From Paludibacteraceae bacterium (lineage in GTDB: Bacteria > Bacteroidota > Bacteroidia > Bacteroidales > Paludibacteraceae): a stretch of 8,169 nt of DNA. The stretch's first letter is position 1. Each line of letters begins with the position of its first letter. The notes under the pieces were generated by a model, which was given only the letters and a program-made list of their open reading frames with translations, made no database searches and was not told the origin of the DNA. The stretch spans positions 1 through 8,169 of the forward strand of contig JAGPGR010000065.1 in NCBI GenBank assembly GCA_018055865.1. Reading direction: 5' to 3'. This document shows positions 5,303 through 8,169 of this stretch, one piece after another. The translations under genes were made by a program, and so were the position numbers.

Positions 5303-7984
5303 ATGAAGATACACTTTAATATCCCATATTTTACCCGGTGGGGACAACGAATTTCAGTTTCCGGAAATATTCCTCAACTCGGTAACAACGACCATAGCAA
5401 AGCATTGCCGCTGAGTCTTGGCGGACACGAAGTCTGGTACGGTGAAATTGACCTGGAAACTGCTCCCGGTGAATCCATCAGCTACTCTTACGTCCTTTTT
5501 GATGAGAATACCGGAAAATATCAGGAAGAATGGGGCGATAACCGCACTGTCTCATTGAAAAAGAACGTTGAAAATTACTTTTGTTTCGATACGTGGAATA
5601 CTGCCGGGAGCGTCGAAAACGTTTTCATGACTTCCCCTTTTCGCAAAGTGCTGCTCAAACCAAATACACAACCCCAACAGGCAAAAACCCCAAAAAACTT
5701 CAGCCACAAATTCATAGTCAAAGCTCCGTTACTCAAATCAAATCAGGCACTTTGCATGATTGGCAACTGCAGTAAGTTGGGCAACTGGACTGTTTCAAAA
5801 CCCGTAATGATGAACCTGAACGGCGATGATTGGGAACTAAAGATAGATCTGAGCAATGTGGATGGCGAAATACATTACAAATATGGCATTTACGATGCCG
5901 ATGCTGCTCATTTTCTCTATTTTGAACAGGGACCCGACCGGATTGCCGCCGTGCTGAAGGATTCAATTGTCCAGGTAAACGATGGTTTTATTCGAGTAGA
6001 TAATCAGTCGTGGCACGGAGCCGGCATAGGATTACCCGTTTTCAGTATCCGCACCCGCCAGAGCTTTGGAGTAGGCGATTTTTCGGATTTGAAATTATTG
6101 GTTGACTGGTCTGAAAAAATAGGCATGAAACTCATTCAGCTGCTGCCCTTGAACGACACTACCGGCACTCATACCGAACTGGATGTGCTCCCTTATGCCG
6201 CCATTTCGGCTTTTGCGCTTAATCCGTTGTTTCTCAATCTTCCCGCGTTGGGTGCACTGCCGGATACCAACTTCATGAAACAGCAGTACAAACCCAAACA
6301 GGCAGAACTCAACGCTCTTCCGCTTATTTCATTTCTCGAGGTGATAAACTTCAAACTGAACTATGCCAAAGAAGCCTATCTTCACCAAAAAACCGATTTT
6401 TTCAACGATCCGGATTACAGGGAATTCTTCGAACGAAATGCTTACTGGCTGGTGCCTTATGCAGCTTACTGCGTGCTGCGCGATCGTTTCGGAACGAATG
6501 ATTATCGTCAGTGGAACGAATTCTCGCAATTTGACATAAATAAAATTGCTGAATTTACAGCAGCCGAACAACCCCATTTCGACGAAGTCGGAGTGAATTA
6601 CTTCATCCAGTATCACCTTCACAGGCAGCTTCATGAGGCCGGTTTGTATGCCAATGAGCATGGTGTAGTGCTGAAAGGAGATATCCCAATAGGTGTAAAC
6701 CGCAACAGTGTAGATACCTGGGTAACTCCCGAACTTTTTCACATGGATATGAATGCCGGTGCTCCGCCTGATATGTTTGCCATCAAAGGACAAAACTGGT
6801 CGTTGCCCACCTACAACTGGGAAGTGATGAAACAAACCGGATTCAAATGGTGGAAACAGCGCTTCGAGCAAATGTCAAACTACTTTGATACGTTCCGGAT
6901 CGACCATATACTTGGATTTTTCAGAATCTGGGAAATTCCGACTGCTCAGGTGGAAGGAATAATGGGACATCTGAATCCTTCTATTCCGCTATATATCAAT
7001 GAATTTGGCGAAAAAGGAATCGGATTTGACTACAATCGGTTCTGCAAACCTTACATTACAGACCAGATACTTTGGGATTTCTTCGGTGAAGAGGCCGGAT
7101 GGATCAAAGCCAATTGCCTTCAGGTGGAAGACGGCTGGATTCTACGCCTGAAACCCGAATTTCAAAGCCAGGCTTTTGTGGAAAATCTGTATAAGGATGG
7201 CAAAATTTCCGAAAGAGTCAAATACGGACTGTATGACCTCATTTCCAATGTGCTGCTTTTTGAGGTGGAAGGTTCCAATGGTACTCAGTTCTACCCGCGC
7301 TACGGCATGCATTTTCTTCGTTCCTATGCCGAACTCGACGAACATGTCAGGAAAGGACTGGACGAACTTTACATCCACTACTACTATCACCGTCAGGACG
7401 GAAACTGGTATGAATCGGGGCTTGACAAACTTCCGGCATTGAAGCGCGCCACCAACATGCTCATTTGCGGCGAAGACCTCGGAATGATGAATCCGGCTGT
7501 AACGGCCGTGATGAAAGAACTGGGAATATTAAGCCTCGAAATTCAGCGTGCACCGAAGAGCAACAAAATAGAATTTGCACATCCGGCAGATGCACCATAT
7601 CTCTCGGTTGTTACGCCTTCGACACACGATATGAGCACCATACGTGGCTGGTGGGAAGAAGACCGTACCATCACACAAAAATTCTATAATTCACAGTTGG
7701 GGCATTGGGGCCAATCGCCCTATTTCTGCGAGTGGTGGATTTCTCGCGATATTATTTTGCAACACTTATATTCACCGGCCATGTGGGCCATTTTTCAGAT
7801 GCAGGATTTGCTGGGAATTTCAGAGAAACTTCGTCGCGATAATCCGCACGAAGAACGAATAAACGATCCTTCTAACTCCGAAGCAAGCTGGCGCTACAGA
7901 ATGCACATCGCCATCGAAGATCTGATGGAGGAAGACGAATTCAACAACGAACTGAAAAATTTCATTGTTCAGTCGGGAAGGTAA
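5303..7984 (+). CDS. malQ: 4-alpha-glucanotransferase (amylomaltase), DPE2 type with two CBM20 domains
   Basis: GH77 enzyme that transfers glucosyl or maltooligosyl units between alpha-1,4-glucans, releasing glucose in maltose and maltodextrin use; no signal peptide, so cytoplasmic. The 893 residues hold two N-terminal CBM20 starch-binding modules (about 1-110, with SVSGNIPQLGN and GDNR; about 135-235, with CMIGNCSKLGNW and IHYKYGIYD) and a catalytic domain from about 240 (GIGLPVFSIR, then SFGVGDFSDL). Catalytic residues are present: nucleophile Asp534 in FRIDHILGFFR, acid/base Glu724 in CGEDLG, and Asp776 in THDMSTIRGWW. GDIPIGVNRNSVDTW (459-473) and GAPPDMFAIKGQNW are also family motifs. 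The nucleophile and acid/base are 190 residues apart, against about 47 in Thermus amylomaltase, so there is an insertion of about 140 residues, as in plant DPE2. That architecture suggests transfer from maltose to larger glucans. The reading frame is intact. A palindromic operator candidate and promoter lie upstream, and a terminator downstream. Confidence 0.96.
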   Translation: MKIHFNIPYFTRWGQRISVSGNIPQLGNNDHSKALPLSLGGHEVWYGEIDLETAPGESISYSYVLFDENTGKYQEEWGDNRTVSLKKNVENYFCFDTWNTAGSVENVFMTSPFRKVLLKPNTQPQQAKTPKNFSHKFIVKAPLLKSNQALCMIGNCSKLGNWTVSKPVMMNLNGDDWELKIDLSNVDGEIHYKYGIYDADAAHFLYFEQGPDRIAAVLKDSIVQVNDGFIRVDNQSWHGAGIGLPVFSIRTRQSFGVGDFSDLKLLVDWSEKIGMKLIQLLPLNDTTGTHTELDVLPYAAISAFALNPLFLNLPALGALPDTNFMKQQYKPKQAELNALPLISFLEVINFKLNYAKEAYLHQKTDFFNDPDYREFFERNAYWLVPYAAYCVLRDRFGTNDYRQWNEFSQFDINKIAEFTAAEQPHFDEVGVNYFIQYHLHRQLHEAGLYANEHGVVLKGDIPIGVNRNSVDTWVTPELFHMDMNAGAPPDMFAIKGQNWSLPTYNWEVMKQTGFKWWKQRFEQMSNYFDTFRIDHILGFFRIWEIPTAQVEGIMGHLNPSIPLYINEFGEKGIGFDYNRFCKPYITDQILWDFFGEEAGWIKANCLQVEDGWILRLKPEFQSQAFVENLYKDGKISERVKYGLYDLISNVLLFEVEGSNGTQFYPRYGMHFLRSYAELDEHVRKGLDELYIHYYYHRQDGNWYESGLDKLPALKRATNMLICGEDLGMMNPAVTAVMKELGILSLEIQRAPKSNKIEFAHPADAPYLSVVTPSTHDMSTIRGWWEEDRTITQKFYNSQLGHWGQSPYFCEWWISRDIILQHLYSPAMWAIFQMQDLLGISEKLRRDNPHEERINDPSNSEASWRYRMHIAIEDLMEEDEFNNELKNFIVQSGR

Positions 7985-8012
7985 CAATAAGTTTTTTATA
8001 AATGTCCAGCAG

Positions 8013-8051
8013 CAAAAATCCCCATTACTTAAGGAGTGATGGGGATTTTTG
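8013..8051. terminator. Bidirectional Rho-independent terminator between malQ and the convergent gene
   Basis: CAAAAATCCCCAT (8013-8025) pairs perfectly with ATGGGGATTTTTG (8039-8051). Pairing can extend inward with two G-U wobbles to 8030/8034. A five-A run at the left foot and five-T run at the right foot give a U-tract in either direction. It lies 28 nt after the malQ stop and 2 nt after the stop of the minus-strand gene ending at 8054, so it probably serves both. Confidence 0.88.
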
Positions 8052-8053
8052 TA

Positions 8054-8169
8054 TCAGGACTTTTCAGGCAGCCCGGCGGATTTGCTTTTAGCCAGATATT
8101 CGTTAAACAAAATTCCCGCTATGATTAGCAACAAGCCCGTTACGGTGGTGAAATATATTTTTTCTCCCA
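8054..8169 (-). CDS. C-terminal end of a probable DMT/EamA-family permease, 5' part beyond window
   Basis: Only the last 37 complete codons and the stop lie in the window. The visible peptide begins GEKIYFTTVTGLLLIIAGIL, one hydrophobic transmembrane segment preceded by GE, then a short charged tail (NEYLAKSKSAGLPEKS). A GE pair followed by a Gly-rich final helix of the TGLLLIIAGIL type is how EamA/RhaT-like drug/metabolite transporters commonly end, so an inner-membrane permease with about ten helices is the best guess. The substrate is unknown. It converges on malQ and shares the hairpin at 8013-8051 as terminator. With so little sequence, another multi-pass membrane protein cannot be excluded. 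Confidence 0.6.
   Translation of the reverse strand, partial: GEKIYFTTVTGLLLIIAGILFNEYLAKSKSAGLPEKS

Overview
The window looks like chromosomal DNA of a Bacteroidota bacterium, most likely Bacteroidales. The genus cannot be fixed from sequence alone. The evidence is a TonB-dependent receptor with an N-terminal carboxypeptidase-D-like regulatory domain, a DPE2-type 4-alpha-glucanotransferase with two starch-binding domains, TAnnTTTG-type -7 promoter elements upstream of several genes, and few recognisable Shine-Dalgarno sequences.

Layout, left to right. (1) Bases 2-2035, minus strand: the first 678 residues of a TonB-dependent outer-membrane receptor whose C-terminus lies off the left edge. 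(2) 2280-3272 and 3459-3947, both minus: two small exported proteins of unknown function. They share an 81-residue domain that aligns without gaps (33 identities by my count) and contains WAPA(N/H)GY. The larger adds a Lys/Ala/Glu-rich coiled coil of about 190 residues, the smaller a short basic Tyr/Lys tail. Their terminators and upstream regions also look related, so the pair looks like a tandem duplication of a whole transcription unit. (3) 4078-5022, minus: prs, ribose-phosphate pyrophosphokinase, with its own strong terminator. (4) 5023-5302: a divergent intergenic region carrying promoter elements for both flanking genes and a LacI-family-like operator palindrome. (5) 5303-7984, plus: malQ of the DPE2 type. 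(6) 8013-8051: a long hairpin, probably a bidirectional terminator between convergent genes. (7) 8054-8169, minus: the last 37 codons of a probable DMT/EamA-type permease.

How the parts relate. Each minus-strand gene from prs to the first paralog is followed by its own hairpin and T-tract, so the genes look mainly monocistronic. malQ fits cytoplasmic maltose and maltodextrin processing, and the operator-like palindrome upstream suggests control by a LacI-type sugar regulator. prs is a housekeeping nucleotide-precursor gene with no obvious tie to its neighbours. The least understood part is the exported paralog pair, whose upstream regions share a 16-nt element with the spacing of a sigma-54 -24/-12 promoter but an imperfect -12 box.
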